Assembly: GCA_043820105.1 (NCBI GenBank)
Contig: JBDREC010000042.1
Span: 1 to 54,499, forward strand
DNA: 54,499 nt
Reading direction: 5' to 3'
From: JBDREC01 sp043820105 [NCBI: Pseudomonadota bacterium]
Lineage (GTDB): Bacteria; Bdellovibrionota_F; JAHFAK01
The translations under genes were made by a program, and so were the position numbers. The notes beneath the pieces were generated by a model. The model searched no databases. It saw only the letters and a list, made by a program, of their open reading frames with translations, and was not told where the DNA came from. This document shows positions 17,975-27,681 of this stretch, in pieces. Within the stretch, counting starts at the first letter, position 1, and every line of letters starts with the position of its first letter.

Positions 17975-19171
17975 GTGCAAAGAGCAAAGAATACACTACA
18001 GCGTGAATATAATGCAAATAAAATATTAAAATATTTTCAACTTATTCTTTTATCGATCTGTATATTTACAACTTTGCAGTCTCAAGAAGATCCTTCAACA
18101 GTTGAAGAAGCAAAGGAAGTTTTATCAGATATTCAAAAAAAGCTTTCAAAAGAATATGATAAAATAAGCGACCTGTCTGCAAAAGAAACAAATATTTTAA
18201 TTATTTTAGAATCATTAGATTTTGAACTTCAAAGAAGCAGAAAGGAATATGCAAGTGCTAAGTTATCTTTGCAAAACTTAAGTTTAAAAAAGAAAACCCT
18301 GGAAAGGGAAACCTTAAAATTAAAAAAAAGTCTTGATGCAAGCATAGAGAAGCTAAAAAAAGTATTAGTAATGCTTTATAAAAACCGACATTTTAATTAT
18401 CTTGAAGTATTATTTGCCTCAAACTCTTATTCTGACTTAGCCTTAAAGAAAAAAATATTTTCTCAAGTTTTTGTGAAAAATGCTGAAACTGTCAAAGAAT
18501 ATAATATTTCTTATAAAAATTACCACCTGAAATATGAAAAACTACAAACAAATGAAATGATCACAAAGAATAAAGTAGAGCTTTTGGAACAAACAACTAA
18601 AGAAATTCAAGAATTAAAGACAGGAAAACAATCAATCCTAAAAGATATCGAAAATAAAAAGGATATTTACAGAGCCACTGTTAATGAATTAAAACAAAGA
18701 GTTAAAAACCTAAATAATAAAATAAATAGTCTTATGAACAAAAAAGCAAGACAAATCCAATTTGAGAGAAATATTGTGGAATATAAAGGGCTCTTAAAAT
18801 TCCCTGTTACCGGAATAATATCACAGGGCTATGGAACATTAATAAAAAGCAAGTATGAAGTGAAAATACCTCACTCAGGTCTTGACTTTAGTGCAAGCTA
18901 TGGATCTGAAGTAAAATCAATATTTGATGGAAATGTTATTTTCGCTGACAGATTCCAGGGCTATGGAAACCTGGTTATTGTAGATCATGGACAAGATATA
19001 TTCTCTTTGTATGCTCATTTAGCAGAAATCAATGTTAAAGAAAATCAACGCTTACTTGAATCTGACTTAATTGGCTTAGTGGGGGATACAGGCTCTTTAA
19101 AGGGTCCATATCTTTATTTTGAATTGAGAAAAAATGGTAAGCCTTTTAATCCAAAGAAGTGGTTTAAATAA
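17975..19171 (+). CDS. envC: EnvC-like murein hydrolase activator (coiled coil plus degenerate LytM/M23)
   Basis: The 398-residue exported protein has a hydrophobic segment (about 19-35), a long coiled coil (about 40-255) and a C-terminal LytM domain (about 270-398). The LytM fold shows HSGLD and LYAHL, but the second His of the usual LHFE block is Tyr (LYFELR), so the zinc site is incomplete. That fits an amidase activator rather than an active peptidase. It starts at a GTG 1 bp after the ftsX stop. Position behind ftsEX supports the EnvC role: FtsEX-driven activation of amidases at septation. Confidence 0.88.
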   Translation: MQRAKNTLQREYNANKILKYFQLILLSICIFTTLQSQEDPSTVEEAKEVLSDIQKKLSKEYDKISDLSAKETNILIILESLDFELQRSRKEYASAKLSLQNLSLKKKTLERETLKLKKSLDASIEKLKKVLVMLYKNRHFNYLEVLFASNSYSDLALKKKIFSQVFVKNAETVKEYNISYKNYHLKYEKLQTNEMITKNKVELLEQTTKEIQELKTGKQSILKDIENKKDIYRATVNELKQRVKNLNNKINSLMNKKARQIQFERNIVEYKGLLKFPVTGIISQGYGTLIKSKYEVKIPHSGLDFSASYGSEVKSIFDGNVIFADRFQGYGNLVIVDHGQDIFSLYAHLAEINVKENQRLLESDLIGLVGDTGSLKGPYLYFELRKNGKPFNPKKWFK

Positions 19172-19177
19172 TGCAAA

Positions 19178-19216
19178 AGAACAAGGGAACAAGAGAACAG
19201 GGGGAAAGGGGAACGG
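19178..19216. repeat. Degenerate GGAACAAG-type run
   Basis: An imperfect purine-rich run of about five units near 8 bp (GGAACAAG, AGAACAGG, GGAAAGGG) lies between envC and ribA. Period and composition differ from the heptamers, so a relationship is uncertain. Confidence 0.5.
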
Positions 19217-19284
19217 ATTGATTGACTTGTAGATTTTTCCTTGATAATGCGAGCATGTTTTTTTAAAAGGAAAAGGAGCTTCTT

Positions 19285-20112
19285 GTGTTTAGCTATATTG
19301 ACAAAGAATTTAATAAAATATTAGAAGAAAAAAACAAAGCTATTCTTATAGATCGTTTTGGCAAGCTTGTTACAGATTCAAATAAAGATAATTTATCCAG
19401 ACCTCTTTATAATATCCTTGGGCCTATTCCACTTCCGATAAATTTGAATAATCACCAGGAAACATTTAATTGGTATGTTTTTGTAAAACATATGGAATTA
19501 AACTCAATACAAAACATGGCAAATGAGATTAAAAAAGGAAAATCAAACTCTCTTTTTGAATTAATAAATTCTTATCTAACCGTAAATTCTATTTTGACTT
19601 TAGGAAATTTCGCTACATCGAATTCTCCTCTTGTAAGATTACATTCCTGCTGTATTACAGGAGATGTCTTTGGTTCATTGCGATGTGATTGTCAGAACCA
19701 ATTAATAGATTCCTTGAAACTAATTGCTTCTGAAAAGGAAGGGGCTCTAATCTACTTATCAAGCCATGAAGGTAGAGGCATTGGATTATATGCAAAGGCC
19801 GCAACATACCTCCTTCAAGATATTGGCTTGGATACCTACGAAGCTAATGAAAAAATGGGACTTCCTGCTGATTCAAGAGATTTTCATCAAGCAGCGAGCA
19901 TTATAAAATATTTTAGAACAAATCTTAACATTCGACTTATTTCCAATAACCCACTAAAAAAAGAGCATTTAAGTTCAGAAGGCATAATAATAGATGAGAT
20001 GGTATCTATAATTACTGGAATAAATGATATAAATAAAAATTATATTAAAGCAAAAGCAACCGCTGGGCATTACATTAAAGATGAAGATATAGTAAATTCT
20101 GCAGTCAAATGA
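19285..20112 (+). CDS. ribA: GTP cyclohydrolase II
   Basis: The 275-residue enzyme opens the imidazole ring of GTP, the first step of riboflavin synthesis. The zinc ligands are in HSCCITGDVFGSLRCDC (about residues 114-130), followed by HEGRGIGL with the tyrosine of AATYLLQD, and ISNNPLKK near the C-terminus. About 110 N-terminal residues precede the catalytic core; they do not look like a functional RibB domain (no clear DDE/GHTE motifs), so it is listed as RibA alone. It starts at a GTG after AAAAGGAG. Its TGA is followed directly by the stop of the convergent mreB. Confidence 0.9.
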   Translation: MFSYIDKEFNKILEEKNKAILIDRFGKLVTDSNKDNLSRPLYNILGPIPLPINLNNHQETFNWYVFVKHMELNSIQNMANEIKKGKSNSLFELINSYLTVNSILTLGNFATSNSPLVRLHSCCITGDVFGSLRCDCQNQLIDSLKLIASEKEGALIYLSSHEGRGIGLYAKAATYLLQDIGLDTYEANEKMGLPADSRDFHQAASIIKYFRTNLNIRLISNNPLKKEHLSSEGIIIDEMVSIITGINDINKNYIKAKATAGHYIKDEDIVNSAVK

Positions 20113-21141
20113 TTAGGTTGTAACCTTTTTGAGTAAGTTAATATTTGAAAGAACTTCTCCACATCCCTTAACAACCGAAAGTAAGGGCTCTTCAGCACGA
20201 AACACTGGGATTTTTATTTCTTCGCGAATTAATGCATCAAAGTTTCTTAATAAGCATGCTCCACCTGTTAAAACAACCCCTCTTTCAACAATATCTCCAG
20301 AAAGTTCTGGCGGCGTCTTCTCCAGAGCAAGTCTAATTGTTTCTACTATTTGATGTATTGGTTCATATAAAGCGTCATTTATTTCTTTGGAATTAACAAT
20401 AAATTGTTTTGGAATTCCACTAACAAGGTCATTGCCCTTAATCGCGAGCTCTTTTCTATTTTCATCTTCTAAGGCTGAACCAATTTCCATTTTAACTTTT
20501 TCAGCTGTTTTATCACCAATTAACATATTATATTTTCTTTTAATGTAATTGATAATAGCTTCATCCATTTTATCTCCACCAACCCGAATTGACCTTGAGT
20601 GAACAATTCCAGCAAGAGAAATCACCGCAACTTCAGTTGTTCCACCGCCAATATCCACTACCATATTGCCACCAGGTTCAGCAATTGGCAAATTTGAACC
20701 TATTGCAGCGGCCATAGGTTCTTCAATTAAAAATGTTTCGCGAGATCCGGCTGTTTCCGCAGACTCTCTAACAGCTCTTCTTTCTACTTCAGTAATTCCA
20801 AAGGGAATACAAATAACTATTCTAGGACGAATAAATGAACCCCTATTGTGAGCCTTTCTAATAAAATGTTTAAGCATAACTTGAGTGATTTCGAAATCAG
20901 CGATTACACCATCTTTCATTGGCCTAATAGCGCTAATATTGGGGGGAGTCTTGCCTATCATTTCTTTGGCTTCAGTACCAACTGCTATCACCTTTCTTGT
21001 TGAGTTGTCAAAAGTTCTTATGGCAACCACAGAAGGTTCATTGATAATAATTCCCCTGCCTTTAGCGTACACTAAAGTATTTGCGGTTCCGAGATCTATA
21101 GCAAGATCATTTGAAAAATATCCAATAATTCTTTTAAACAT
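20113..21141 (-). CDS. mreB: Rod shape-determining actin homologue MreB
   Basis: The 342-residue cytoskeletal ATPase has phosphate-1 [12 protein letters not shown], phosphate-2 [13 protein letters not shown] and the adenosine block [12 protein letters not shown], all typical of MreB. It organises lateral wall synthesis under the inner membrane. The usual mreC and mreD partners are not in this window; the gene instead follows a YD-repeat protein by 14 bp. Its 3' end abuts ribA with no spacer, so there is no room for a conventional terminator between them. Confidence 0.97.
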   Translation of the reverse strand: MFKRIIGYFSNDLAIDLGTANTLVYAKGRGIIINEPSVVAIRTFDNSTRKVIAVGTEAKEMIGKTPPNISAIRPMKDGVIADFEITQVMLKHFIRKAHNRGSFIRPRIVICIPFGITEVERRAVRESAETAGSRETFLIEEPMAAAIGSNLPIAEPGGNMVVDIGGGTTEVAVISLAGIVHSRSIRVGGDKMDEAIINYIKRKYNMLIGDKTAEKVKMEIGSALEDENRKELAIKGNDLVSGIPKQFIVNSKEINDALYEPIHQIVETIRLALEKTPPELSGDIVERGVVLTGGACLLRNFDALIREEIKIPVFRAEEPLLSVVKGCGEVLSNINLLKKVTT

Positions 21142-21155
21142 ATTTTTTTCTTTGC

Positions 21156-22796
21156 CTAAATTGTTGGTCCTACTCCTGGAGGTGTTAGCCCTTGAAGTAA
21201 GCCTAAAATTGTGTTTTGAATTTCTAACATAACTTGATTATCTTTAAATTTAGAATTTTTATAAGCCTTTCCCTGGTATGAAATTCTTCTTCCAAATTTA
21301 TCATAAGTAATTGTAGCTTCACCACAGTCTTTTTTGGTCATTTGAGTAGGTTTGCCAAAATAATTATAAGTAAAACTTATTTCATTACCTGTATTATCTG
21401 AAATATAAGCTGGTTTTCCCCTATTATTATACTTCATGGTAATTTTTTTACCTTTGTTTGTTTTTGACTGAATTATATTTCCGAGCTTGTCATATTCTAA
21501 AGCAGTAACAGTACCATCGCTTTGAGTAATTGACTTCATTTGATTGAATTTCTTTTCATATGTAAATTCTATTACATCTCCGCTGGAGTTTGTTTTCCTA
21601 ATAAGATTATTTTCTTTGTCATATTCAAAATATTCTGCTTGTCCTTTTTCATTGGTAATAGACATTGGCTTATTACAACAAGGGGTATTCATTACGGTTC
21701 GGTTTGTACCATCATTTGTTGTTTCAACTATTTTATATTGATCTTTATAAAAGTCATATTTACGCCAAGTTCCATTATAATAACTAGTCTTTACCCAATG
21801 ATGAAATTTATTATTTTTATCTTCCTTGCGTTCATATGTTGTAACACTGCCCGTAGTATCAATTTGCTTTCCTATCCAACCTTTTTTATTGTAATAATTC
21901 TTTAATTTTTTACCATCAGGATAAGTAATTTCAACAATATTATTTGTTCTGTCTTCATAGTTGTACCTTGTAACTTTACCATCTGAATCTTTATATCCTA
22001 TCATCCTATCTTTTTTATCATAAGTATACTGAAATTTTCTATTAAAAGGATCAGTGATTTTTGATATTTTTCCACGCTTATTATAATCAAGTCTCATCTT
22101 TCGTCCGCAAGAGTCAGAAACATATTTAAGTTGTCCGTTAATATGCTGCATAGTAATTGCATTGCCATTTCTATCAACTACTTTTACAATAAGCCCATCT
22201 TTGTTAAAATAATCTTTGCGACCGTTTTGTAATATCCTCACATATGAACCATTATCTAATTTTTGCAGAACAGCATAACCTCGATCATAGGATTCATATT
22301 TGCCCGCTTTTGTTTGAGCTGATGACTTAATATATTTCGCCTTCATTTCTTTATAAAGCTCGTCATCTTTAACAAGCTTTGTATAGAGTTCTTTATAATA
22401 ATTTGTACTTTTTTTAATACTCTTTCCCTCAAGCTCCTTTTTACGAAGAAGCATTATTTTTTTGGCACTATTTTTTCTGTATTTTTCACCTTCCCCAAAA
22501 GGCACAAATTCATTTGTTCTTCCATCCATTTCTAAAATTTCAATGCTGTCTCCTCGTTCATATAGCCTAACATCATAATTAAAGGTCCAGCTCTTACCAA
22601 ATGGACCATTATATCCAATAAAACTTGAAAAGGTCCTGAAAACTTCCAAAGGATTGCTATAACAAGGTATTGAAAAATCCTCAAACTGTTCAATATAGTT
22701 TAAGGTTTTTTTATTAACAATTGCACTTGCTAATGTGAAAGAACAAATAAAAGTTAGTAAAATAATAAATATTACAAATAGTTTTTTATCCTTCAT
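21156..22796 (-). CDS. Secreted RHS/YD-repeat protein without toxin tip
   Basis: From ATG 22796, which begins a signal peptide ([14 protein letters not shown]), the product has 546 residues. An earlier in-frame ATG would put 23 charged residues before the signal. The N-terminal part has the domain that often precedes RHS cores ([14 protein letters not shown]). Tandem YD repeats follow from about 210 to 530 ([28 protein letters not shown]). The protein ends soon after the last repeat (GVGPTI) with no RHS-core cleavage block and no C-terminal toxin, so it is a truncated or non-toxic family member. Just 14 bp separate it from mreB. Confidence 0.82.
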   Translation of the reverse strand: MKDKKLFVIFIILLTFICSFTLASAIVNKKTLNYIEQFEDFSIPCYSNPLEVFRTFSSFIGYNGPFGKSWTFNYDVRLYERGDSIEILEMDGRTNEFVPFGEGEKYRKNSAKKIMLLRKKELEGKSIKKSTNYYKELYTKLVKDDELYKEMKAKYIKSSAQTKAGKYESYDRGYAVLQKLDNGSYVRILQNGRKDYFNKDGLIVKVVDRNGNAITMQHINGQLKYVSDSCGRKMRLDYNKRGKISKITDPFNRKFQYTYDKKDRMIGYKDSDGKVTRYNYEDRTNNIVEITYPDGKKLKNYYNKKGWIGKQIDTTGSVTTYERKEDKNNKFHHWVKTSYYNGTWRKYDFYKDQYKIVETTNDGTNRTVMNTPCCNKPMSITNEKGQAEYFEYDKENNLIRKTNSSGDVIEFTYEKKFNQMKSITQSDGTVTALEYDKLGNIIQSKTNKGKKITMKYNNRGKPAYISDNTGNEISFTYNYFGKPTQMTKKDCGEATITYDKFGRRISYQGKAYKNSKFKDNQVMLEIQNTILGLLQGLTPPGVGPTI

Positions 22797-22891
22797 ATCA
22801 AAATCCCTTATTTTATTTATAAAAATCGAGTTATATCTTATACTCAGGTCAAATAAAATGTCCAATTATTTTTCATTAATTTGATTTTGCA

Positions 22892-22957
22892 TTGACTATT
22901 AATATAGTGTAAAGCATTATTTTAAAAATTGAAAACACTTCGATTTTATTGTATAAT
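22892..22957 (+). promoter_or_regulatory. Two candidate sigma-70 promoters for lgt
   Basis: Two matches lie in the divergent spacer. TTGACT (22892-22897), 17 bp, CATTAT (22915-22920). TTGAAA (22929-22934), 17 bp, TATAAT (22952-22957), which predicts a start about 20 bp before the lgt ribosome binding site. AT-rich DNA gives chance matches, but the second has a perfect -10 and spacing. Confidence 0.55.
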
Positions 22958-22985
22958 AGAGACAGTAGGTTAGTTAGAGGAAAGC

Positions 22986-23753
22986 ATGTACCCAATCATA
23001 TTAGATTTACCAGGAAAATTAAGTATAAATTCATATGGTCTAATGCTTGCAATAGGTTTTTTTATTGGAATTCAACTAGCTCTTGCTAGGGCAAAAAAAG
23101 AAAATGTTGATCCTGCCTTTATATTATCTCTTACTTTTTGGATTTTTATTGCAGCTATTGTTGGCTCCAGAATGTTACATGTATTTGCTGAAGATTTGGA
23201 TAAATATATAGCTAATCCTATTAAAGTGTTTTATTTATGGGAAGGTGGCTATGCATTTTATGGCGGATTTTTAGCCTCTTTCCTTGTATTATTTGTTTTT
23301 TGCATAAAAAACAAAATGAAAATATTAAAAATTACTGACATGCTAGCTCCATCAGTTGCAATAGGCCTTGCCTATGGCAGAATGGGTTGTTTTTTAGCTG
23401 GATGCTGTTATGGTCAGGAAAGCAATTCAATATTTTCAGTAACTTTTCCTATTCAAACTCTTGGTAAAGCATCAGTCCCTCTACTTCCCACTCAAACAAT
23501 ATCATCACTAAATGCAGCGATTATATTCTTAATATTAACGTATTTTTATAATAAGAAAAAATTTCATGGTCAGATCTTTTTTCTCTTTATTATTCTCTAT
23601 TCCATTAGTAGATCAACTATAGAATTTTTTAGAGACGATCATAGAGGTTTATTTTTCAATGGCCTGATTTCAACTTCTCAACTGATTAGTATTGGATTAA
23701 TTGTAATATTAATGACATATTGGGGATATAAAAAGTATAGCACAAAATCTTAA
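22986..23753 (+). CDS. lgt: Prolipoprotein diacylglyceryl transferase
   Basis: The 255-residue inner-membrane enzyme attaches diacylglycerol to the lipobox cysteine of prolipoproteins. It has about seven hydrophobic segments, the N-terminal INSYGLMLAIGF, the EGGYAFYGGF block, and the signature region GRMGCFLAGCCYG in place of GRxGNFxN, a variant common outside proteobacterial models. AGAGGA precedes the ATG. At least six lipobox proteins in this window would be substrates. It stands alone, reading away from the YD-repeat gene. Confidence 0.94.
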   Translation: MYPIILDLPGKLSINSYGLMLAIGFFIGIQLALARAKKENVDPAFILSLTFWIFIAAIVGSRMLHVFAEDLDKYIANPIKVFYLWEGGYAFYGGFLASFLVLFVFCIKNKMKILKITDMLAPSVAIGLAYGRMGCFLAGCCYGQESNSIFSVTFPIQTLGKASVPLLPTQTISSLNAAIIFLILTYFYNKKKFHGQIFFLFIILYSISRSTIEFFRDDHRGLFFNGLISTSQLISIGLIVILMTYWGYKKYSTKS

Positions 23754-23774
23754 CTAGAAATTTCTTTTAATTAA

Positions 23775-26642
23775 TTATAAATAACTAATTTTATCGCTTT
23801 TATTAGAAGACCTTTGCATTTCTTCTTTTTTCTGATCGTTTTTCACTTTCCCTTTTCTTCCTAAATCGAAACTAAGTTTACCATCATCTAATAAAGAAAC
23901 CTTAAACTCCATACTTGGGTAAAGAATTTTACTAATCTCTGCATTCAAATTAGATAATTTTACTTTGATATCATCAGAACTGACATGGAAATCAGATGGA
24001 TCTAATTTAATATTAAGTCGGGAAGCATCTTTGGGCAGTGAATTCTCATCACCAATAAAAGAATCAGCTGCTAAATTATAGTCTTTCTGGATGAAACTAT
24101 CTTGTGGTTTGCAAGTCTGAAAGGCACTTTGAATGCTATTTAAGCGGTCTTTTAGATTTTGATCGCCAGGATAAGCATCTAAATATTTATCAATAAGTTC
24201 TTTTGCTTCTATAAACATTGATTGTGCAATGAAAAAATCAATTTCTGAGAGCTCTGAATTACTCAAACTTTTAGTTGATTGTTCTGCTGGCACAGCAGGT
24301 GCCTGTGCTGGGATTTCCCTTTTTTCCTCAAGCAAGACTTCTTCATATTTATTTTCAATAGGTAGGGCTATATCTTTCAGGCCCTCAAGATCTGCAGAGG
24401 ATTCATCAAGGTTTTGGGTTTCAATAACTTCATCAATAAAAATTTCCTCGCTAAGCTCTTCGGATACTGATTCTAGCGGTTCATTTATTATTTCGTCTTT
24501 AATTTCTTCGGATTCACTTTCTAAAAGCTCAGTGCCTTGATCAGCATCAGGTAATTCAATATCAATATCATCATTTGAAATACCTAAATCATCAGAAATT
24601 GAATCAAGGGTTAAGTCTTCTGAATCTAATATATCACCACCCGTAACATCAAGGTCAACAGCAGTAGTATCTTTAGAAATAAAAACTTCATCATCTTCTT
24701 CTATCTTTGGTTCTTCTTTATCTGAAACAACTTTATCAAGCTCTGCATCTATATCTAATTCATCAAGTTCATCATTAGAACCCAAATTAAAATCATCAAA
24801 TCCCTCAAGTGATAAAACGTCATTTTGGGGTTGACCAGGTTCAGCTGAAATAGGATCATCTCCAAAATCTATACCTGTTTCTTTTAAAATATCTTCATCT
24901 ATATTTAAAGAATCGTTCGGGGTTTCATTTGCATCTGGCAAGGCTTCTTCTTTTATTTCTGCATCTACTTCTTGACCTCCAAAGCTCTCACCCAGATCTG
25001 AATCGAGCGACTCAATGTCAGAAGCAATTGATTCTATACCTTGAGCGTCTTCTTTGATATCAGAATCAAACGAAGAAGCATCTAAATCAATGCTATCGAG
25101 ATCAATATCATCAGAAGCAGGTCTCTGCTCTCGCTCTATAACTTTTGTACCAGGATACGTATCTTCTTCGTCTAAATCACCAATATCAATTTCTTTTGTT
25201 CCTGTTACCTCCTCAGAATTATGTTCTTCGCTTTTTTCAATAAGCTCAGAATTGAGGTCTCCAAGATCAAGTTCGCTAACTTCACCAACAGCAATATCAG
25301 CTTGAATTTCTTCGGATCCAACCTCTTGTTCGAGAACATCATCACTAACAGCGGAATCTTCAGTAGAAATAACCTCTAAACGACTTTGGGCTTCTGTGTT
25401 TTCAGCATCAATAGACAGAACTTCATTTAAATATTGTTTTTCTCTTGTTTTATCTTTTTTCTTTTGACAAATATTAGCACAAGCCAATAATTCGGCAACA
25501 GCGCTTTCAGTATTATTTTGCTTTAAATAAATATCTTTTAATTTTGCTCTGGCGATCAGGTTATCGCTATCTTCTTTTAAGACCTTATCAATTTGGTTAA
25601 TAGCCTTCGGCAACAGACCATATTTAATGAAAACATCTGCTTCTGTTAAAAACTTTGAGATACTGGAAACAGTTGATGTTTCATCTGCGTATATCGCATC
25701 TACCTGACCAGCTTCCATTTGCTGGTCTGATTCTCCAGTAAAACTTGAAACTCCAGATATAGAAGAGGAAACATCTGTATTTCCTGTTAATTCAGCTATT
25801 TTTTGTGCAACTTCATGTGCTTTTTGATCCACCTTTTCTCTCAGATAAGTAGCCTGCAATTCTTCAAGCACAGAAACGGCTTTGTCATTTTCATGTTCTT
25901 GAATAAATGTCTGTGCTAATAGTTCCATAATGCCAGCATCTTCAGGATTTGTTTTATAGGCAACCTGCAATTTCATTAAAGCTTTTTTTGCCTCATCATT
26001 TCTTAAATAAACGGTACATAAGTCTTTTAATATTTCAGCGTCATTAGAATCTAAGCTATGAAGTTTTTCAAGAATCCTAACCAGTTCTTCATCATCACCT
26101 TTTTCTTTTAAAGCAACAACCAGTGTTTTCAGCTCATCAATAGCCTGATCAGTATAACCACCCTGCTGATACATATCAGCTAACTTAATTTTGCCTTGAA
26201 TATTATCAGGGTTCAAGTTCGCTATTTTTTTATAGAGGCCAAGGGATTCTTCTTTCTTTCCCTTTTGTTCATATTCTTCTGCTACAATATTATAATTTTG
26301 TATGGCATCACTAACAAGACCTAGTTGATGAAAGAGATCAGCAAGTTTTAAAAATATATCCGCATTATCTTCTTTTTTTATTTTCAGAATCTGTTTATAT
26401 ACAGCAATAGCTTTAAGATAAAAACCATCGTTAGTATAATAATTTGCCACAGACTGATAGGTTTCAATTGCTTCACTAATAAGATCTCTTTTAGAATAAA
26501 GATCACCTAATTTCAGCAATGTTCGAACATCCTTTGGGTCATCTTCAATAATTTTTGAATATTCTTTTATCGCTTTTTTTAACTGCCCCTTTTGAACAAA
26601 TTTTTGAGCACTTTTTAAAATTTTATTTCTATTTATTGCCAC
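23775..26642 (-). CDS. Large TPR protein with long acidic linker
   Basis: The 955-residue cytoplasmic protein opens with about eight tetratricopeptide repeats (residues 10-290), including KAIKEYSKIIEDDPKDVRT and KAIAVYKQILKIKKED. There is another TPR block (335-425), then roughly 330 residues of Asp/Glu/Ser-rich, presumably disordered linker. Helical hairpins around 760-815 and a short folded tail end it. The N-terminal repeats resemble TPR scaffolds such as Myxococcus SgmX, which couple MglA to pilus assembly. Its place behind the pil genes makes a pilus-polarity or regulatory scaffold likely, but this is inference. It starts 3 bp after a second TPR gene. Confidence 0.82.
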   Translation of the reverse strand: MAINRNKILKSAQKFVQKGQLKKAIKEYSKIIEDDPKDVRTLLKLGDLYSKRDLISEAIETYQSVANYYTNDGFYLKAIAVYKQILKIKKEDNADIFLKLADLFHQLGLVSDAIQNYNIVAEEYEQKGKKEESLGLYKKIANLNPDNIQGKIKLADMYQQGGYTDQAIDELKTLVVALKEKGDDEELVRILEKLHSLDSNDAEILKDLCTVYLRNDEAKKALMKLQVAYKTNPEDAGIMELLAQTFIQEHENDKAVSVLEELQATYLREKVDQKAHEVAQKIAELTGNTDVSSSISGVSSFTGESDQQMEAGQVDAIYADETSTVSSISKFLTEADVFIKYGLLPKAINQIDKVLKEDSDNLIARAKLKDIYLKQNNTESAVAELLACANICQKKKDKTREKQYLNEVLSIDAENTEAQSRLEVISTEDSAVSDDVLEQEVGSEEIQADIAVGEVSELDLGDLNSELIEKSEEHNSEEVTGTKEIDIGDLDEEDTYPGTKVIEREQRPASDDIDLDSIDLDASSFDSDIKEDAQGIESIASDIESLDSDLGESFGGQEVDAEIKEEALPDANETPNDSLNIDEDILKETGIDFGDDPISAEPGQPQNDVLSLEGFDDFNLGSNDELDELDIDAELDKVVSDKEEPKIEEDDEVFISKDTTAVDLDVTGGDILDSEDLTLDSISDDLGISNDDIDIELPDADQGTELLESESEEIKDEIINEPLESVSEELSEEIFIDEVIETQNLDESSADLEGLKDIALPIENKYEEVLLEEKREIPAQAPAVPAEQSTKSLSNSELSEIDFFIAQSMFIEAKELIDKYLDAYPGDQNLKDRLNSIQSAFQTCKPQDSFIQKDYNLAADSFIGDENSLPKDASRLNIKLDPSDFHVSSDDIKVKLSNLNAEISKILYPSMEFKVSLLDDGKLSFDLGRKGKVKNDQKKEEMQRSSNKSDKISYL

Positions 26643-26645
26643 TTT

Positions 26646-27179
26646 TTAACCTTTATAAAACATTTCTGAAAAATCTTTTAGAAACAATATTTTTCTGAGC
26701 TTATCCATTTTTGATAAAACCTTTTCTCCATTTTTTCTTTTAAGAGCATTTTTATATATTTTAAAGGACTTTTCATAATTACCTTGTTTTAGTAAAAGAT
26801 CAGCGTATGTTTCTGTATAAAAATTTTCTTTTACAATATCGCTTTTCTTTTCAATTTGGGCAATTTCAGGATCTATTGGATTTAATGTTTTTAGGGTTTG
26901 AATTATTTTTTCTGCTTCTTCAATTTCTCTTAGACGAATATGAGCCTGACATAAAAGTTTCATTGCACTATAATTGTCTGGCATTAAGTCCAGGACATGT
27001 TTGCAGTTTGTTTTCACTTGCTTATATTTTTCAAGTTCAAAATATACCTTAGCTAAGGTGAAAAACAAGGTTTCGTCTTTTGGTAAGTCTTTAATTCCAT
27101 CTTCGCAAATATTAATAGCCTTTTGAAAATTACCCTCAGAAATGTAGTTATGGGCCATAGTTGTAATATCTTTTTGCAT
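26646..27179 (-). CDS. Small TPR protein
   Basis: The 177-residue protein lacks a signal peptide and carries about four TPR-like helix pairs (EGNFQKAINICEDGIKDLP, ELEKYKQVKTNCKHVLDLMP, LREIEEAEKIIQTLKTLNP, KQGNYEKSFKIYKNALKRK). It is probably a cytoplasmic adaptor. It is the penultimate gene of the leftward pil transcript, 21 bp after an Ig-like lipoprotein gene and 3 bp before the large TPR gene, so translation with the latter is probably coupled. Confidence 0.8.
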   Translation of the reverse strand: MQKDITTMAHNYISEGNFQKAINICEDGIKDLPKDETLFFTLAKVYFELEKYKQVKTNCKHVLDLMPDNYSAMKLLCQAHIRLREIEEAEKIIQTLKTLNPIDPEIAQIEKKSDIVKENFYTETYADLLLKQGNYEKSFKIYKNALKRKNGEKVLSKMDKLRKILFLKDFSEMFYKG

Positions 27180-27200
27180 TTTTTTCTCTTTCTAAATAAA

Positions 27201-27677
27201 TTACTCAACAGTAAAGCTAAAGGCAGACACTCCGCCAATAGTACCTGTTTTAACCGCAACATTAAAAGCAATATCAGCTAAAATACTATCTAAATGTTTA
27301 ATTCTAACAAAAAAATCATACTTTCCATATTTATCAGTAGTAACTGAACATGGGGACGGGCAAACAGTTTCACCGTCTGTTTTTAAAAATTGCACATTCT
27401 CTCTATCAGCACCAGAAACAAAAGACTGCCCATAGGCTGCGTTTGAGCTAATCTCAATATTCACTTCACTAATAGGCATGTCATCTGCATCGAAAACATA
27501 GGCTCTTAAAGGAAAATCAACGGTTGTGTCATCATCGGAATCATTATAAGTTCCTACCTCAAGGGATATATTGTCTGGAATCACTTCAATTGTACTGGTC
27601 TGCAAATCAATTGTACCACAGCCTATAAAAGTTAGTATAAATAAAATAGTCACAAATAAGTTTATCTTTTTTTCCAT
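27201..27677 (-). CDS. Ig-like lipoprotein B of the pil locus
   Basis: The 158-residue product has a lipoprotein signal with lipobox FIGC (cysteine about residue 20), then a single beta-rich domain with features of bacterial Ig-like (Big/invasin-type) folds: VIPDNISLEVG, DFPLRAYVFDADDMPI and a final VSAFSFTVE strand. Two cysteines (CPSPC) could form a disulfide. It is 4 bp downstream of a related lipoprotein gene in the pilMNOPQ transcript. It may be an outer-membrane partner of the PilQ secretin or a pilus accessory factor; no known pilotin motif (as in Tgl/PilF, which are TPR) is present. Confidence 0.75.
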   Translation of the reverse strand: MEKKINLFVTILFILTFIGCGTIDLQTSTIEVIPDNISLEVGTYNDSDDDTTVDFPLRAYVFDADDMPISEVNIEISSNAAYGQSFVSGADRENVQFLKTDGETVCPSPCSVTTDKYGKYDFFVRIKHLDSILADIAFNVAVKTGTIGGVSAFSFTVE

Positions 27678-27681
27678 AAAA

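Noticed and set aside
21156-22796. RHS polymorphic toxin system
   Set aside because: There is no RHS-core closing motif, no C-terminal toxin domain and no small immunity gene downstream.
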